In this document: positions 24,608 to 32,920 of the stretch, in pieces
How positions within the stretch are numbered: position 1 is the stretch's first letter
Layout of the letters: the number at the start of each line of letters is the position of its first letter
Source: Anaerovorax odorimutans
GTDB lineage: Bacteria > Bacillota > Clostridia > Peptostreptococcales > JAAYPU01
Length of the DNA: 64,000 nucleotides
Reading direction: 5' to 3'
Assembly (NCBI GenBank): GCA_016841185.1
Contig: JAENZQ010000016.1
Span: 1-64,000 of the forward strand
Made by a program: the position numbers and the translations under genes
Notes under the pieces: generated by a model
The model's input: only the letters and a program-made list of their open reading frames with translations
What the model was told of the DNA's origin: nothing
Database searches by the model: none

Positions 24608-25936
24608 TTACTTTTGTTGCTGTTTTCTTTTTCTTGCATTGATTTCGCTTTTTGCTACCCGTATCGTTTCCAGAAGAGGTCTCTTAGAAGGACAAGTAAA
24701 GGAGCATGATCCGCATTCAATACAATCCAATGCATTTATCTCTTCAGCTTTATCCAGCATATTATTCAATGAATACGCACTGATATATAAAGGCATCAGT
24801 CCTATGGGACATACCTCCACACATTTACCACAGCGAATACAATTCTGAGGTTCCGGAAGCCTTGCTTCTTCCTCGGTAAAGACCAGTATTCCTGAAGTCC
24901 CTTTTATACAGGGAATTTCGTCAGTAAATTGAGCCAGCCCCATCATGGGTCCACCCATAATAAGCTTACCGGTTTTACCTTCATATCCTCCGCATTGGTC
25001 AATAATATCCTTAAATGAGGTTCCCACTTTGATTCTTAAATTTTTTGGTTCCTTTATTCCCGAACCTGTAACAGATGTGATACGTTCTATCAGAGGCATT
25101 CCTGTTTTAAACGCATTACCGATAGCCGCAGCCGTTCCGAGATTGTTGACAACAACTTTGACTTCCATTGGAAGCTTACCAGACGGTACCTCTCTTTTTG
25201 TACAAGCGTAAATTAATTGTTTTTCTGCCCCCTGAGGGTATTTAACTCTTAGAGGAACAACTTCTATGCCTGCCTCATCTTTTACGGCTTCTTCCATAGC
25301 TTTGATAGCGTCAGGTTTATTGGATTCTATACCAATATACCCGGTTTTAACATTAACTGCTTTCATTATGACTTTCATACCATATACAATCATGTCAGAA
25401 TCTTCAAGCATCAATCTATGGTCTGCCGTAAGATAAGGTTCACATTCTGCTCCATTCAGTATGACTGTATCAATTTCTTTATCAGGAGGAGGTGAAAGCT
25501 TAACATGTGTCGGAAAAGCCGCTCCGCCCATACCTGTAATTCCAGCTTCACGAATAGCCTTAAGAATTTCTTCTTTAGATAGTTCCTGAATATCCGCTTT
25601 TGGCTGCACACTTTCATCGACGTCATCTTTTCCATCCGATTCGATTACGATACATGTTGCTTGTCCTGTAGGCGTATGCTTTTGGGCAATTTCTTTCACC
25701 TCACCGGAAACACTGCTGTGAATCGGTGCCGATACAAAAGCTTCTGCATCCCCTATTTTTTGTCCGACTTTAACCTTATCTCCAACCTCTACAAGAGGCT
25801 GACAAGGCGCTCCAATATGCTGCTGAAGAGGAATCGTAACAATTTTAGGTTCATTTGCTTTTTCTATGGGTTTTTTTTCAGTAAAGCTTTTCCCATGAGG
25901 CGGATGGATACCACCTTTAAAAGTCCGTAGTTCCAT
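24608..25936 (-). CDS. rnfC: Rnf complex subunit RnfC (NADH-binding)
   Basis: Peripheral subunit (442 residues) that reduces NAD+ with FMN. An N-terminal barrel/biotinyl-like region (GGIHPPHGK, about 8-16) precedes an NADH/FMN domain with GGAAFPTHVKL and ILNGAECEPYLTADHRLML. Two 4Fe-4S motifs follow: CIRCGKCVEVCP near 362 and CIECGSCSFTCP near 401. It is the first gene of the operon. The ATG at 25936 follows AAGGAGTGAGATAT; an upstream GTG is too close to that site. Confidence 0.96.
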   Translation of the reverse strand: MELRTFKGGIHPPHGKSFTEKKPIEKANEPKIVTIPLQQHIGAPCQPLVEVGDKVKVGQKIGDAEAFVSAPIHSSVSGEVKEIAQKHTPTGQATCIVIESDGKDDVDESVQPKADIQELSKEEILKAIREAGITGMGGAAFPTHVKLSPPPDKEIDTVILNGAECEPYLTADHRLMLEDSDMIVYGMKVIMKAVNVKTGYIGIESNKPDAIKAMEEAVKDEAGIEVVPLRVKYPQGAEKQLIYACTKREVPSGKLPMEVKVVVNNLGTAAAIGNAFKTGMPLIERITSVTGSGIKEPKNLRIKVGTSFKDIIDQCGGYEGKTGKLIMGGPMMGLAQFTDEIPCIKGTSGILVFTEEEARLPEPQNCIRCGKCVEVCPIGLMPLYISAYSLNNMLDKAEEINALDCIECGSCSFTCPSKRPLLETIRVAKSEINARKRKQQQK

Positions 25937-26048
25937 ATATCTCACTCCTTATGCTAAGTTAGATTGTTTGATAATACTCGGGGTCCATAAAAATAATACT
26001 CATTATTTAAGAATTATGTTATTAAATAATATAATATCCACGGCAATT

Positions 26049-26076
26049 ATTATACCATACGCAACTCTTATGCCAA
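26049..26076 (-). promoter_or_regulatory. Promoter of the rnf operon
   Basis: On the minus strand TTGGCA (26076-26071), a 16-bp spacer and a perfect TATAAT (26054-26049), giving a leader of about 105 bases before rnfC. Confidence 0.65.
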
Positions 26077-26109
26077 AGCAATAAATAATTCTTTATACCA
26101 GGTAAAAAT

Positions 26110-26254
26110 ATGTTAAACAAAATCACAAACCCTTCATACTATTAATCGAAAAAAATCTCTTATCCCTGTCCCCCGGATTGAGAAATCCTCCAGCCAATCA
26201 ATAATCGGTATCTTTTTCTCTTTTATTCTTAGGATTAAGAATTTCATTATAACA
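26110..26254 (-). promoter_or_regulatory. Second upstream promoter and structured leader of rnf
   Basis: On the minus strand TGTTATAAT (26254-26246) is a perfect extended -10 box. Directly downstream lie a 7-bp hairpin ATTCTTA/TAAGAAT (about 26241-26224), then CCGAT/ATTGG and GGATT/AATCC stems near 26211-26165 and a G-rich CCGGGGGACAGGGAT. It could be a leader RNA of rnf; no known riboswitch was recognised. Confidence 0.35.
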
Positions 26255-26307
26255 CTTAAGACGGTTTAGTTGCTACCCGAAATATAAGAATACCATGACA
26301 AAGCAAA

Positions 26308-26450
26308 AAAATCAATCCTTTGTATACTGTATACAAAGGATGGAGGATGGATTTATTCGTGGTTGTAGCCCCGAGGTGTAAAGTGCAAGTAAGAGAGGAA
26401 AGCTTTTTAGCTTTTTTAAAGCCTGACATGCACTTTTTACAAAGCTGCAA
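26308..26450 (-). ncRNA. Candidate small structured RNA between sigK and rnfC
   Basis: Read on the minus strand, a segment begins with GTAAAAAGTGCA, which pairs with TGCACTTTAC about 45 bases later. That stem encloses GCTTTAAAAAAGC and AGG/CCT helices. The segment ends in a 13-bp perfect terminator hairpin followed by TTGATTTTTTTG. No convincing reading frame exists. The promoter (TTTCAA, 16 bp, TATATG) is weak. The strand choice rests on the terminator. With the rnf promoter and leader, this accounts for most of the 558-bp gap 25937-26494. Confidence 0.35.
26315..26341 (-). terminator. Perfect 13-bp palindrome with T-tail on the minus strand
   Basis: ATCCTTTGTATAC and GTATACAAAGGAT flank a single central base. 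The minus-strand tail is TGATTTTTTTG. It could equally be a symmetric protein-binding site. Confidence 0.6.
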
Positions 26451-26458
26451 CATATAAT
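26430..26458 (+). promoter_or_regulatory. Candidate sigma-E promoter of sigK
   Basis: GCACTTT (26430-26436), a 14-bp spacer and CATATAAT (26451-26458) resemble the sigma E consensus (-10 CATACAAT) and sit about 37 bp before sigK, which is sigma-E dependent in studied species. The -35 matches 5 of 7 positions. Confidence 0.4.
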
Positions 26459-26494
26459 TTAAGACTATACTATTGAAAAAGGTGTGGAAGATGT

Positions 26495-27199
26495 ATGTTA
26501 GTATCTCTGTTTACCACTTCTTTAATGTTCTCTAAACCGCTTATGCTTTTAATGTCCTATGTTTCCATTGGTAATTCTTTTCCCAAGCCTCTTTCTGAGG
26601 AGGAAGAGGAGCATTATCTGACATTATATGAACAAGGCAACGAAGAGGCCAAAAATATTTTGATCGAAAGAAATTTAAGACTTGTGGCACATATCGTCAA
26701 AAAGTACGGCAATACAGGAAAAGACCCGGATGATCTTATATCTATCGGAACCATCGGATTGATAAAATCTATCAATACCTACGATAAAAATAAAGGCACC
26801 AGGTTAGCAACTTATTCTGCCAGATGTATTGAAAATGAAATATTAATGAACATAAGAGCAGGAAGAAAGAATAAAACAGAAGTTTCTCTGCATGAGCCAA
26901 TTGGAATCGATAAAGAGGGAAATGAGATTTCTTTTAATGATATTCTGGGGACAGATGCCGACAGCATAGTAGATGATGTGGATATAAGAATACAAGTTCG
27001 AAAGCTATATAATAAAATTGCCAAAGTACTGAAAGGCAGGGAAAAAACAGTAATAATGCTCAGATACGGATTGGCAGGTGAAGGGTGCAGAACCCAAAGG
27101 GAGATTGCGAAAATGCTGGGTATTTCCCGGTCATACGTATCAAGGATAGAAAAAAAGGCCGTTTCAAAACTCAGAGAGGCATTCGAAGGGGAAATATAG
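26495..27199 (+). CDS. sigK: RNA polymerase sigma-K factor, uninterrupted
   Basis: Late mother-cell sigma factor (234 residues). A hydrophobic pro-like N terminus (about 1-20) precedes region 2 (RNLRLVAHIVKKYGNTGKDPDDLISIGTIGLIK in part, then YSARCIENEILMNIR). VSLHEPIGIDKEGNEISF is a sigma E/K mark, and region 4 (TQREIAKMLGISRSYVSRIE) completes it. Unlike Bacillus subtilis and Clostridioides difficile, the gene is not split by a skin element. It has its own terminator. Confidence 0.95.
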   Translation: MLVSLFTTSLMFSKPLMLLMSYVSIGNSFPKPLSEEEEEHYLTLYEQGNEEAKNILIERNLRLVAHIVKKYGNTGKDPDDLISIGTIGLIKSINTYDKNKGTRLATYSARCIENEILMNIRAGRKNKTEVSLHEPIGIDKEGNEISFNDILGTDADSIVDDVDIRIQVRKLYNKIAKVLKGREKTVIMLRYGLAGEGCRTQREIAKMLGISRSYVSRIEKKAVSKLREAFEGEI

Positions 27200-27222
27200 T
27201 GTTTTTCAATCTTTATTCTTAA

Positions 27223-27257
27223 ACTCAATACTGAACACCTTACATTCAGTATTGAGT
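27223..27257 (+). terminator. Terminator of sigK
   Basis: 13-bp perfect stem ACTCAATACTGAA/TTCAGTATTGAGT followed by ATTTTTAAATA. Confidence 0.85.
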
Positions 27258-27282
27258 ATTTTTAAATATATAAAGATAGAAT

Positions 27283-27308
27283 CTACTTACACTTACACTT
27301 ATACTCAC
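27283..27308. repeat. Hexamer array (CTTACA)n
   Basis: Four units, CTTACA CTTACA CTTATA CTCACA, immediately after the stop of the downstream minus-strand PBP gene. Same family as 3911-3977. Confidence 0.75.
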
Positions 27309-27311
27309 ATC

Positions 27312-29003
27312 TTACTCATATTCACACTCCTCCGAAAAAGTTTTCAAGTCTTGCTTATACAGGTATTCGGCAATATCTTTAAATACGGGAGTGGCGGATT
27401 GTCTTCCGGATTTTCCGTCTTCAGCAAAAACTGTTATAACATAACGGGGGCTTTCAGCAGGCAGAAACCCGGTAAACCACCCATGAACCACTTCTTTGTT
27501 GTTGTATATTGACTGAGCAGATCCGGTTTTACCGGCTGCATCCCATAAAAAGATTCTTCCCAGGTTATTGGCAGTTCCGCTTCTTACCGTCTCTTCCATC
27601 ATTTCTGTTATAATTGCTGCAGTGGTACGGGATATAACTCTTTCATATTGAGTCCCAAAAAGTCGTTCAATTTCTCCATTTGGTTTTCCTATTTTTTCTA
27701 CCAGTCGGATACCTTTATCAATTCCATCATTGGCAATTATTGCTGTAGCTCTTGCAGCCTGAAGTGGTGTAATAAGCAGCTCTCCCTGGCCTACAGACAA
27801 ATTTCCGATTCCTGCGCCTTTCACTTCACCCCTTTCGGGGAGATTCCCCTCATACTCCTCTTCAATAGGAATACCGGTTTTTTCCCCAAGACCAAACTCC
27901 TTGCTCATTTCCAGGATTTTATCGCTACCTGTCTTTATGCCTAATTGAATAAATGCAGAATTACATGATTTACTGAAAGATTCCATTAACGATAACCTGC
28001 CATGTCCACCTTTCTCATAGGATGAGCATCTAATCCTTATGCCATTGATCTCTTCATAACCAATACAATCAAAATACTCTTCTTCATCTGTAGCTCCTGA
28101 TTCCAAAGCGGCTGCAGCAACGATAATTTTATAGATAGAACCAGGCGGATACCCTACTTGAACAGCTCTATTAAAAAACTCTTCGTTTTCACTTTTCAGA
28201 TATTCCGATATATTATTGGGATTATAAGATGGGTAATTGGCACATGCAAGAACATCTCCATTTTTTGTATCCAATACGACCACGCTTCCTCTCATATCAT
28301 AAGACTCCAATATCTTCTCCACTTCATTTTGCAAATCAATATCAAGAGTCGTAACGATCCATCCGTTTTTATTTGATCCTTCTACACGAATTCCTAAGCC
28401 GGGAATAATATTATTTGCTCCATCCACCATGGCATATATTTTCGGCTGTGATACATTCAAAAGATCTTCAAAACTTTTTTCCAAGCCTGTTGCCCCTGAA
28501 TTATCCCATTGGTTTACATATCCTATTATATGAGCTGCCGGTTGTTTTTCATAATATCTGTTATAGACCTGAAAAGGATATGCCGGGCAATTATTGAATA
28601 TGTTCGACATTGCTTCCCTGTCTGTATTACTTACCTTCAGAATTTTATATCTTGTCCCCCCAATAGTGCCTAGTATATCTGAGCCTTCTTCTGCAAAACT
28701 CAATATATCATTCATATTTTCGTCATAACTAATCTGATTATCAACAAATAAAAGAACCGTATCATCCACATTTGTCAAAGGAACCATATTTCTGTCATAT
28801 ATTGTTCCTCTACTGCTCATATGATTGATTTTATATTGATGTTGTTCTTCAGCCATTTTTTTATAATTTCTGCCATCTAATATTTGTATGACGAATATCC
28901 TGTAAATACATAGACTAAGTAATACCATCACAACTCCAAAAATCACCTGCAGTCGTATCTTTCTTTTTTCTTTTTCACTTTTTTTCTTCTTTATTCGCCT
29001 CAT
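27312..29003 (-). CDS. Class B penicillin-binding protein (FtsI/SpoVD-like, no PASTA)
   Basis: Transpeptidase of 563 residues. A basic N terminus (RRIKKKKSEKEKRK) and one membrane helix (about 20-39) lead to a dimerisation region (SSRGTIYDRNMVPL) and a transpeptidase domain. SxxK is PPGSIYK, SxN is SCN (FSKSCNSAF) and KTG is AGKTGSAQ. The ATG at 29003 follows TAGGAGAG; an earlier in-frame start lacks a site. There is no C-terminal PASTA domain, unlike SpoVD. The position back to back with sigK hints at, but does not prove, a sporulation or cortex role. Confidence 0.88.
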   Translation of the reverse strand: MRRIKKKKSEKEKRKIRLQVIFGVVMVLLSLCIYRIFVIQILDGRNYKKMAEEQHQYKINHMSSRGTIYDRNMVPLTNVDDTVLLFVDNQISYDENMNDILSFAEEGSDILGTIGGTRYKILKVSNTDREAMSNIFNNCPAYPFQVYNRYYEKQPAAHIIGYVNQWDNSGATGLEKSFEDLLNVSQPKIYAMVDGANNIIPGLGIRVEGSNKNGWIVTTLDIDLQNEVEKILESYDMRGSVVVLDTKNGDVLACANYPSYNPNNISEYLKSENEEFFNRAVQVGYPPGSIYKIIVAAAALESGATDEEEYFDCIGYEEINGIRIRCSSYEKGGHGRLSLMESFSKSCNSAFIQLGIKTGSDKILEMSKEFGLGEKTGIPIEEEYEGNLPERGEVKGAGIGNLSVGQGELLITPLQAARATAIIANDGIDKGIRLVEKIGKPNGEIERLFGTQYERVISRTTAAIITEMMEETVRSGTANNLGRIFLWDAAGKTGSAQSIYNNKEVVHGWFTGFLPAESPRYVITVFAEDGKSGRQSATPVFKDIAEYLYKQDLKTFSEECEYE

Positions 29004-29065
29004 GAAATCAACTCTCCTAAATATAAGTATTTTCAACCAGCTTTTTTGTTTTTATTCAGATATTA

Positions 29066-29094
29066 TTGAAATCCTTAACGAAACTTTCTATAAT
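29066..29094 (+). promoter_or_regulatory. Promoter of the DUF1015 gene
   Basis: TTGAAA (29066-29071), a 17-bp spacer and a perfect TATAAT (29089-29094); GAAAGGAA lies before the start. Confidence 0.75.
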
Positions 29095-29127
29095 TAAATA
29101 AGTAATTTAATAGAAAGGAAATATAAA

Positions 29128-30381
29128 ATGGCTATTATTAAAACTTTTAAAGCAATAAGACCCTTACCTGAATACGTCCAAGATGTACTCTCACTCCCCT
29201 ATGATGTTATGAATCGAAATGAAGCTGAAGAAATGTCTGCAAATAATCCCTTCAGCTTTCTGCACATATGCAGGTCTGAAATAGATCTTCCCAATAACAT
29301 TGATCCATATTCCGATGAAGTCTATCAGCAGGCAAAAAAAAATATGAATCGCCTCATTCAAAACGGCACTCTGATAAAAGAAGGCAAGCCCTGCCTGTAT
29401 ATTTACAGACAAATCATGAATGGACGTGCTCAAACAGGTATCGTTACCTGTGCTTCTATTGATGACTATCAGAATAATGTTATAAAAAAACATGAATTTA
29501 CCAGACATGAAAAAGAAATTGATAGAATTCGCCATTTTGATACCTGCAATGCCAATACCGAACCCGTTTTTCTTACATATCGGCATAACAAAGAAATTAA
29601 TCGGATAATATCAAAATGGGTATCTGAATCAGAGCCTGTTTATGATATCCTGTCCGAAGACAACATCCGGCATATGGTCTGGGTTATGGATGATGAAAAT
29701 ATTTCAGATAAAATTATTGATATCTTCAAAACCATTGATTCGCTTTATATTGCAGACGGCCATCACAGAACTGCTTCCGCAGTGAATGTGGGTCTAAGGA
29801 GAAGGGAACAGAATCCGGGTTATAAAGGAGATGAAGAGTTCAATTTCTTTCTGGCAGTATTATTTCCTGATCAGGACTTAAAAATATTTGATTATAACCG
29901 TGTTGTCCGTGATCTTAACGGATTATCATCTCAAGAATTCCTTAAAAAGATAGAAGTATGTTTTTATGTAACAGAATTGGATGAAAAAGAATCACCTTAC
30001 AGGCCAGATGGCCTTCACACTTTTGGAATGTATCTGGATTCTCATTGGTATAAATTAGTGCCTAAAAGTGAAATACTGAACGAAGATGATCCTATCAGAA
30101 AATTGGATGTTTCCATATTGCAGGAAAACCTTTTGGCACCAATATTAGGCATTAAAGATCCCAGAAAGGATAAAAGAATAGATTTTGTAGGCGGTATCAG
30201 AGGATTGGAGGAATTAGAAAGAAGGGTACAAACCGATATGGCCGTGGCTTTTGCTTTATGTCCCGTTTCAATTGAAGACTTGCTTTCCGTATCGGATCAT
30301 AATCTTGTTATGCCTCCCAAGTCCACTTGGTTCGAACCAAAACTGGGCAGTGGACTTTTTATTCATGAATTGGACGACTAA
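29128..30381 (+). CDS. DUF1015 protein, possible ParB/Srx-fold serine kinase
   Basis: Protein of 417 residues matching the DUF1015 family: the opening AIIKTFKAIRPLPEYVQDVLSLPYD-like block, RHEKEIDRIRHF near 130-141 and the central ADGHHRTASA near 209-218. Members often lie next to serine/phosphoglycerate dehydrogenase genes in Clostridia. The DGHHR motif recalls the ParB/sulfiredoxin-fold free serine kinases SerK and SbnI, so an ATP/ADP-dependent serine kinase activity is a reasonable inference. There are no serine genes nearby. It is a single gene with a strong promoter and a terminator shared with lacI. Confidence 0.75.
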   Translation: MAIIKTFKAIRPLPEYVQDVLSLPYDVMNRNEAEEMSANNPFSFLHICRSEIDLPNNIDPYSDEVYQQAKKNMNRLIQNGTLIKEGKPCLYIYRQIMNGRAQTGIVTCASIDDYQNNVIKKHEFTRHEKEIDRIRHFDTCNANTEPVFLTYRHNKEINRIISKWVSESEPVYDILSEDNIRHMVWVMDDENISDKIIDIFKTIDSLYIADGHHRTASAVNVGLRRREQNPGYKGDEEFNFFLAVLFPDQDLKIFDYNRVVRDLNGLSSQEFLKKIEVCFYVTELDEKESPYRPDGLHTFGMYLDSHWYKLVPKSEILNEDDPIRKLDVSILQENLLAPILGIKDPRKDKRIDFVGGIRGLEELERRVQTDMAVAFALCPVSIEDLLSVSDHNLVMPPKSTWFEPKLGSGLFIHELDD

Positions 30382-30413
30382 AAGCAATTAAGAATTAAAA
30401 ACAGAAAATTAAC

Positions 30414-30454
30414 AACAATAAAGGGAACATAAATAATATGCTCCCTTTATTGTT
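30414..30454. terminator. Bidirectional terminator between DUF1015 gene and lacI-type gene
   Basis: 13-bp stem AACAATAAAGGGA/TCCCTTTATTGTT extended inward by CATA/TATG across one mismatch. A/T tracts on both sides suit two convergent genes. Confidence 0.8.
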
Positions 30455-30469
30455 ATCTTCTACCTTTTT

Positions 30470-31516
30470 TTACTCTTCTTCGCTATAAACAACAGAAACC
30501 TTTTCTTCTTTTTTGCATTCGGTGCAGCTTTCTCTTTCTATCAAACTATGAGGAAGAATCACAATATTATCTCCTGATTTTTCACCTTTGATTCTGTCGA
30601 TAATCATTTTAACTGCAACCGTTCCGATGTTGAATAGCGGTTGATGTATTACCGTAAGCTTAGGCCTGTAGAGAGAAGCAAGCCGAATATCATTAAATCC
30701 GACAACGGAGACATCTTCAGGCACTTGATAGCCGCTGTCCTTTAACGCATTTATTGCCCCAATGGCCATAACATCACTGGTGGCAAATATGGCTGTGGGA
30801 ATATCATTTTCCTTAATAAAACTCTTTACAATCTGATAGCTGTTTTCTATACTGAAATCACCATATCTTACATAATTTTTATTTACTTCTATCCCGTATT
30901 CCATCAGTGCCTGCTTGTAGCCTTTATATTGCTCCAGTCCAAATGCATCTACATCAATACTGTTTCGAATCAAGGCAATCTGTGTATGGCCTTTCTGTAA
31001 TAAATAGTGTGTTAGTTCATATGCCGCTTTGTAATTATCAATTGATACCGAGGGAATCGTCAATTTGCTTGTATTTCTATTCACCATTACAACAGGAATA
31101 TCTATTTTAGTAATATGCTCAACGACAGAATTCTCAAGCTTCCATGACATAAAGATTATTCCCTCTACCTGCTTTGCATAAAACAGATCCAAGTAACGTT
31201 TTTCCAATTCGTGATTACCTCTTGTATTACAAACAATAATGTCATATTGATAGGTTCTGGTAATTTCTTCAATACCATTCATGATTTCACCCAAAAAATA
31301 GTTTGACATATCCGGAACCACAACACCAATCAGATGGCTCTTTTTCATTACAAGACTTCTGGCAACAGGATTAGGACGAAAGTCCAATTCTTCGATGACC
31401 TCCAATACCCTTTCTCTAACCAAAGCACTTACCTGGTCTGAATTGTTAATAACACGTGATACAGTAGCAATGGATACTCCTGCTTTTTCTGCAACATCTT
31501 TGATTGTCACTTTCAT
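30470..31516 (-). CDS. LacI family transcriptional regulator
   Basis: Regulator of 348 residues. The N-terminal helix-turn-helix and hinge (VTIKDVAEKAGVSIATVSRV, then FRPNPVARSL) are followed by a periplasmic-binding-like effector domain (GVVVPDMSNYFLGEIMNGIE; FATSDVMAIGAINALKDSG; SVVGFNDIRLASLYRPKLT). The extreme C terminus is an unusual charged tail with two cysteines (ESCTECKKEEKVSV). No sugar gene is adjacent, so it could be a global CcpA-like regulator or control a distant regulon. A cre-like site upstream suggests autoregulation. Confidence 0.9.
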   Translation of the reverse strand: MKVTIKDVAEKAGVSIATVSRVINNSDQVSALVRERVLEVIEELDFRPNPVARSLVMKKSHLIGVVVPDMSNYFLGEIMNGIEEITRTYQYDIIVCNTRGNHELEKRYLDLFYAKQVEGIIFMSWKLENSVVEHITKIDIPVVMVNRNTSKLTIPSVSIDNYKAAYELTHYLLQKGHTQIALIRNSIDVDAFGLEQYKGYKQALMEYGIEVNKNYVRYGDFSIENSYQIVKSFIKENDIPTAIFATSDVMAIGAINALKDSGYQVPEDVSVVGFNDIRLASLYRPKLTVIHQPLFNIGTVAVKMIIDRIKGEKSGDNIVILPHSLIERESCTECKKEEKVSVVYSEEE

Positions 31517-31587
31517 TTTATAACACCTCGAATAAAAATAATGGATTCCATATGTCTTTTTGACAGAATTGAATGATGAAAAAAGAA

Positions 31588-31601
31588 TGGTAACGTTTTC
31601 A
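31588..31601 (-). promoter_or_regulatory. Cre-like operator upstream of the LacI-type gene
   Basis: TGAAAACGTTACCA on the minus strand matches the LacI/CcpA-type cre consensus TGWAANCGNTNWCA at all but one position, about 70 bp upstream of the regulator start. Probably an autoregulatory site. Confidence 0.55.
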
Positions 31602-31643
31602 TAAGGTATTATATCATGTTACTAAAAATATTACATCATTTAT

Positions 31644-32294
31644 TTATTCTTTTAAGTAAAATAACATTTCTTCGACAACTTTATCCATATTTTTCCCTGT
31701 AGTATCAATCTCAATTGCCTCTTCAGATTTGCATAATGGATTTAATTCTCTTTCCATATCCGCTTTATCCCGTTTTTCAATTTCCCTTTGAATATCTTGA
31801 AGAGAATCATCAAAGCCTTTCTCCTTTATTTCCAGCCACCTTCTGAAAGTTCTTTCCTCTAAAGAAGCCGTCAGGAAAAATTTATAGTCCGCATCAGGAA
31901 ATACATTGGTGCCAATATCCCTTCCATCCATAATAATACTTTTGTTCTTACCAATTGCTCTTTGAAAAGTAACCAGTTTATTCCTGACAATAGGGATGGC
32001 CGATACTTCCGATACATAACGGTTTACTTCCGATGTCCGTATCATTGAACTTACATTTTCTCCATCCAGATAAATGTGATCACTAAAAAAATCAATATCT
32101 GTCATATCCAAGATTTCTTTTATGCGATCAGTATCGTTCAAACTGCATTTCAATCTGATTAATTTAAGAGTCACTGCCCTGTACATGGCGCCGGTATCAA
32201 TATATTCAATTCCCATTTCTGAAGCAATTCTTTTTGCTATGGAACTTTTTCCTGCACCTGCAGGTCCATCAATGGCAATAATCATTTTTTTCAT
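31644..32294 (-). CDS. cmk: Cytidylate kinase
   Basis: Phosphorylates CMP and dCMP (216 residues). P-loop AIDGPAGAGKSSIAKR near 6-21, the CMP-binding YIDTGAMYRAVTLK near 31-44 and the MDGRDIGTNVFPDAD stretch near 124-138 are clear. Its ATG overlaps the stop of the upstream methyltransferase gene by four bases, so the two are translationally coupled. Confidence 0.97.
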   Translation of the reverse strand: MKKMIIAIDGPAGAGKSSIAKRIASEMGIEYIDTGAMYRAVTLKLIRLKCSLNDTDRIKEILDMTDIDFFSDHIYLDGENVSSMIRTSEVNRYVSEVSAIPIVRNKLVTFQRAIGKNKSIIMDGRDIGTNVFPDADYKFFLTASLEERTFRRWLEIKEKGFDDSLQDIQREIEKRDKADMERELNPLCKSEEAIEIDTTGKNMDKVVEEMLFYLKE

Positions 32295-32893
32295 TCATGT
32301 CCCCCATCTCTTTTATGTTTCCTGGTAATAAAAAGAAGACTTGGCGGCTGATTATTCTGATTGATCATATCGATATAAAGTGTATGGTATTTCTGTTTAT
32401 CCAGATTGCTTGCAAATTTGAGCAATGACTTTTTCTCTTCAGATCCTTTTTCATGCCCTTCATAAATCATAACTGAAATAAGTCCGTTTATTTTCAAAAG
32501 ATTCAAGCAATCTTTTAAAGCTTTTATTGTGCTCCCGCTTTCCGTCGTTACGGAATGATCTCCTCCGGGTAAATAGCCTAAATTGAAAACTGCAGCGCTG
32601 ATATGTTCATGGATATGGCAGCAGATATTTTCATGTGAATCATTTATCAATACAAAGCAGCCGTTATTTATTTTTTCTTTTTCCAATAGATTTTTCGTTC
32701 TGTTTACTGCTTCCTTCTGAATATCAAAAGCATATACTTTTCCTTCATCCCCTACTAATTTAATAAGCTTTAATGTGTCAACCCCATTTCCCATTGTTCC
32801 ATCAATTACCGTATCTCCCTGTGATATATATTGAGCCCAAAAATGCGAATTGATCTCTGTTAGCTGTGTTAGAAAATTCTTACGAATACCCAT
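32291..32893 (-). CDS. mnmM: tRNA mnm5s2U methyltransferase MnmM (YtqB family)
   Basis: Class I SAM-dependent methyltransferase (200 residues). DGTMGNGVDTLKLIKLVG near 31-48 is the SAM loop. FNLGYLPGGDHSVTT near 102-116 is the family's NLGYLPGG catalytic motif. Proteins of this type were long annotated as rRNA methylases; Bacillus YtqB was identified as MnmM, which completes 5-methylaminomethyl-2-thiouridine at the tRNA wobble base. Clustering with cmk and a pseudouridine synthase gene is usual. The thiolation genes elsewhere in the window act on U8, not the wobble base. Confidence 0.8.
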   Translation of the reverse strand: MGIRKNFLTQLTEINSHFWAQYISQGDTVIDGTMGNGVDTLKLIKLVGDEGKVYAFDIQKEAVNRTKNLLEKEKINNGCFVLINDSHENICCHIHEHISAAVFNLGYLPGGDHSVTTESGSTIKALKDCLNLLKINGLISVMIYEGHEKGSEEKKSLLKFASNLDKQKYHTLYIDMINQNNQPPSLLFITRKHKRDGGHE

Positions 32894-32920
32894 TATTTCA
32901 CCCGTTTCATCATAAATAAT

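Noticed and set aside
26100-26115. Rex operator upstream of rnf
   Set aside because: Only a half-site-like TTGTTTAACA is present; the full palindrome TTGTTAANNNNTTAACAA is not there.
26256-26453. 66-codon open frame on the minus strand between sigK and rnfC
   Set aside because: It has no ribosome site, a low-complexity composition and overlaps the hairpins and terminator; a structured RNA is a better fit.
29004-29036. Upstream extension of the class B PBP gene to 29036
   Set aside because: The longer frame has no ribosome site; TAGGAGAG immediately precedes the ATG at 29003.
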